DNA from: Streptomyces sp. CB02414
GTDB taxonomy: Bacteria > Actinomycetota > Actinomycetes > Streptomycetales > Streptomycetaceae
Length of the DNA: 64,000 nt
Reading direction: 5' to 3'
Assembly (NCBI RefSeq): GCF_001905385.1
Contig: NZ_LIPF01000016.1
Location: forward strand, 1-64,000
Part shown: one piece after another, positions 62,099 through 64,000 of the stretch
Position numbering within the stretch: position 1 is the first letter of the stretch
How the letters are laid out: each line of letters starts with the position of its first letter
Translations under genes and position numbers: made by a program
Notes under the pieces: model-generated
What the model saw: the letters and a program-made list of their open reading frames with translations, nothing else
Told to the model about the DNA's origin: nothing
Databases searched by the model: none

Positions 62099-63148
62099 AT
62101 GAGCGCCATCTTTACCACTCCACCGCGGCCGTTCGACATCGCCGCACTCTTCCCTCAACTGGCTCCGCTGGTGCGGACGGGCACGCGGCTGCACCCGCGG
62201 CCGGGGTCGCCCACTGTGCACGACAGTTCCGTCGGCGGGCCGCTCCTGTGGCCCGCCGGCGAGCCGTGGCCGCACTGCGACGAGCCGCACGACCGGCACG
62301 CGTCGCAGACGGTCCACTCCCCGGACGACGTCCGGCTGCTGCGCCGCGATCTCGCCGCCGCGGAGGAGCGGCTGCGGCTCGACCCCGATGCGCCCGAGGT
62401 CACCCCCGAGGAACGGGAGAACTGGGAGCGGATCAAGGTGGGCCGCCCGTGGTTCGACGGCCCGGTCCCCCTGCTCCCCGTCGCTCAGCTCTACGCCCGT
62501 GACATCGCCTTCCCGTGCCCGCCCGACGCGGACCTCCTCCAGGTCCTGTGGTGCCCCTTCGACCATGCCGAACGCGCCCACCCCACGACCGCACTCTTCT
62601 GGCGCTCCTCCGCCACTGTCACCGACGTCCTCGACGCACCGCCCGAGCCGCCGGTCATCCAGTCCCAGTGGTACCTCCCGGAGCCATGCCTGTTCTCACC
62701 GGAACAGGTCACTGAATACCCCAATCCCTCAGAGCTGCCGGAGGAGTTGCGTGCCCAGGTGGAGGACATGAGCCGATGGGCGTCGATCGACCCCGTGCTG
62801 TACAGCAATTACGCGTACGACCCGGGAGAGCTGTACTTGAACAACCTCTGCCACGCACCGGGCTGGAAGACCGGCGGCTGGACCTGCTGGGGCCTCAGCG
62901 ACCCCGTGGACCGCCCCTGCCCCGAGTGCGGCACGGACGAGGTGCCGCTTCTCACCATCGCTTCCTCGGAATGGGACGCCGGCAGCGGAACCTGGGTCGC
63001 CGAGGAGGAACCGACGAGCCCGGCCCCGCCTCCCCTGGGAGCGCGGGACGGCAACTTCACGCTGATCGACATCGGCGGCGGCTACAACCTCCAGCTCCAC
63101 GTCTGCCCGGCCTCCCCGGACCACCCGCACATCGAACTGGTCCAGTAA
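62099..63148 (+). CDS. DUF1963 (YwqG-like) protein
   Basis: The 349-residue protein starts at ATG 62099. VGGPLLWPAGEPWPHCDEPH and PLLPVAQLYARDIAFPCPPD are diagnostic of the DUF1963/YwqG fold, followed by LQVLWCPFDHAERAHPTTAL. A Cys-rich insertion (CPECGTDEVPLL) could bind zinc. The C-terminal GGGYNLQLHVCPASPDHPHI ends the sheet. Often found with immunity-like proteins. Function unknown. Confidence 0.8.
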   Translation: MSAIFTTPPRPFDIAALFPQLAPLVRTGTRLHPRPGSPTVHDSSVGGPLLWPAGEPWPHCDEPHDRHASQTVHSPDDVRLLRRDLAAAEERLRLDPDAPEVTPEERENWERIKVGRPWFDGPVPLLPVAQLYARDIAFPCPPDADLLQVLWCPFDHAERAHPTTALFWRSSATVTDVLDAPPEPPVIQSQWYLPEPCLFSPEQVTEYPNPSELPEELRAQVEDMSRWASIDPVLYSNYAYDPGELYLNNLCHAPGWKTGGWTCWGLSDPVDRPCPECGTDEVPLLTIASSEWDAGSGTWVAEEEPTSPAPPPLGARDGNFTLIDIGGGYNLQLHVCPASPDHPHIELVQ

Positions 63149-63164
63149 GCCCTTGCGGAAGTCG

Positions 63165-63300
63165 ACGTGGCCAGGACCTGATCGCCCTGCGGCGGACGAA
63201 GCATCACCAGCTCGGGTTCGTGCTCCAGATGTGCACGGTGCGGTACGTCGGCCTGTTCCTGGAGGACCCGCTCGCCGCGCCGTGGCCGGTGGTCGGGCAC
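63165..63300 (+). pseudogene. Second Tn3 transposase N-terminal fragment
   Basis: GQDLIALRRTKHHQLGFVLQ, MCTVRYVGLFLEDPLAAPWP and VV match the DUF4158 region of the transposase at 61101, but with different residues. It is a separate, decayed Tn3-type element. Confidence 0.7.
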
Positions 63301-63517
63301 CGCACACCGCGCTTGAACGGCGAGTCGAACGCTCCCGCCGCATCGACGCCGAGGGGTTCCACCGGCTCCTCGACGGCGTCGTCATCGACGACGCCGAATT
63401 TTCAACGACAAACTCCGCGAGTGGGAGGACTACTACAACTACCATCGCCCCCTCGGCGGCCTCGGCGGCCAGACACCCTACGAACGCCTCAAGCAGAAGA
63501 CCACAGCCCAGGCGTGA
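63300..63517 (+). pseudogene. IS481-type transposase C-terminal fragment
   Basis: VERSRRIDAEGFHRLLDGVV and, after a frameshift near 63402, FNDKLREWEDYYNYHRPLGG then GGQTPYERLKQ form the end of an IS481/rve-type transposase. At least one frameshift is present. Confidence 0.75.
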
Positions 63518-63585
63518 TCGGTGATCGTCAGTGGCACACCGACACCGGACCCACGCTCGTCACGGGGTGCCACGAATTCTGGCGC

Positions 63586-63975
63586 TCAGTCCGCGACGAA
63601 GGGTGCGTATCCGACCGGGACCTCGCTCACCTCAAGGTCTGAGAAGAGCAAGGTCAGATCGTGAGCGTTGGTCTCAACGTGCACCTCATGGAAGTCGATC
63701 CCGACAGCCTTCGACCAGCGGAGGGCAGCCTCCGACTCGAGACGAAGCTCGGCACCGTACAGCTCGTGGTACTTCGCCCCCCAGACATAACCGCCGAGGT
63801 CAGGGTCAGCGGTTTCGTGGTCGAGTAGCTGGTCGTCCAAGGAATCCCGCCAGGTGTCAGTGGACAGGAACGTCTCACATCGGGCCTCGACGCAGTACCG
63901 GAAGAGATACCGCAGGTAGGTCGACGGGCTTTGGGGGCCGTTCCACACGTTGACGATGACCTCGTAGTCACGCAT
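63586..63975 (-). CDS. Hypothetical protein near the right edge
   Basis: The 129-residue protein starts at ATG 63975 with MRDYEVIVNVWNGPQSPSTY. RYLFRYCVEARCETFLSTDT, LDDQLLDHETADPDLGGYVW and a strand-helix pattern follow. No known domain. The frame stays open to the window edge, so an upstream start cannot be excluded. Confidence 0.6.
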   Translation of the reverse strand: MRDYEVIVNVWNGPQSPSTYLRYLFRYCVEARCETFLSTDTWRDSLDDQLLDHETADPDLGGYVWGAKYHELYGAELRLESEAALRWSKAVGIDFHEVHVETNAHDLTLLFSDLEVSEVPVGYAPFVAD

Positions 63976-64000
63976 GTAGGTGGTGTATCCGTGGTGCACG

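Overview
The window is very high-GC DNA with GTG/ATG starts, strong GGAGG ribosome sites and many actinomycete families (DUF6069, DUF6300, DUF2690 XRE proteins, DUF1906-type wall hydrolases). It is almost certainly Streptomyces or a close relative. A ParA/ParB pair, four copies of a parS-like palindrome, two rep-like gene pairs with repeat arrays, and many broken IS elements suggest a large (probably linear) plasmid or a plasmid-like part of a chromosome arm. The sequence opens with 21 C residues, so the left edge may be a contig end.

Layout. 0.2-9.2 kb: accessory genes (TetR regulators, an epoxide-hydrolase-like enzyme, a methyltransferase, two small Cys-rich proteins sharing a tandem domain) mixed with decayed transposases and a broken plasmid-type gene. 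9.2-16.8 kb: a TPR-like protein, then secreted wall-directed proteins (a small secreted protein, a peptidoglycan-binding-like protein, an M15-like peptidase lacking two expected zinc ligands, a 772-residue DUF1906-like glycoside hydrolase) facing an XRE/DUF2690 regulator. 17.7-21.7 kb: a DnaE-type polymerase III alpha subunit coupled to a DUF6300 protein. 21.7-26.3 kb: a predicted conflict system, a Trypco1-like small protein coupled to a 1438-residue trypsin-nSTAND-WD40 protein. 26.5-28.9 kb: parAB.

29-47 kb: regulators, SUKH/Smi1-type immunity-like proteins and metabolic enzymes. Within this lie two rep-like modules (35.5-36.9 and 38.3-39.5 kb). Each has a parS-like site, a GATCCGACTC palindrome, two winged-helix genes in tandem and an upstream repeat region; the second has five 21-22 bp iterons.

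47.9-61.2 kb: a structurally complete Tn3-family transposon of 13,350 bp, with perfect 38-bp inverted repeats and a 5-bp target duplication (ACTCC). It interrupts a small coiled-coil/winged-helix gene. It carries a serine resolvase with a candidate res site, a frameshifted transposase, and a sulfur/persulfide cargo: ArsR-rhodanese sensor, MBL-rhodanese, cysteine desulfurase, trans-sulfuration PLP enzyme, AhpD-like protein, TusA-like carrier, two MFS transporters and a methyltransferase. The gene order suggests handling of persulfide, or possibly of selenium or tellurium. This cargo is the strongest candidate for a little-described system here.

61.2-64 kb: IS5, Tn3 and IS481 transposase remnants, a DUF1963-like protein and a hypothetical protein near the right edge.
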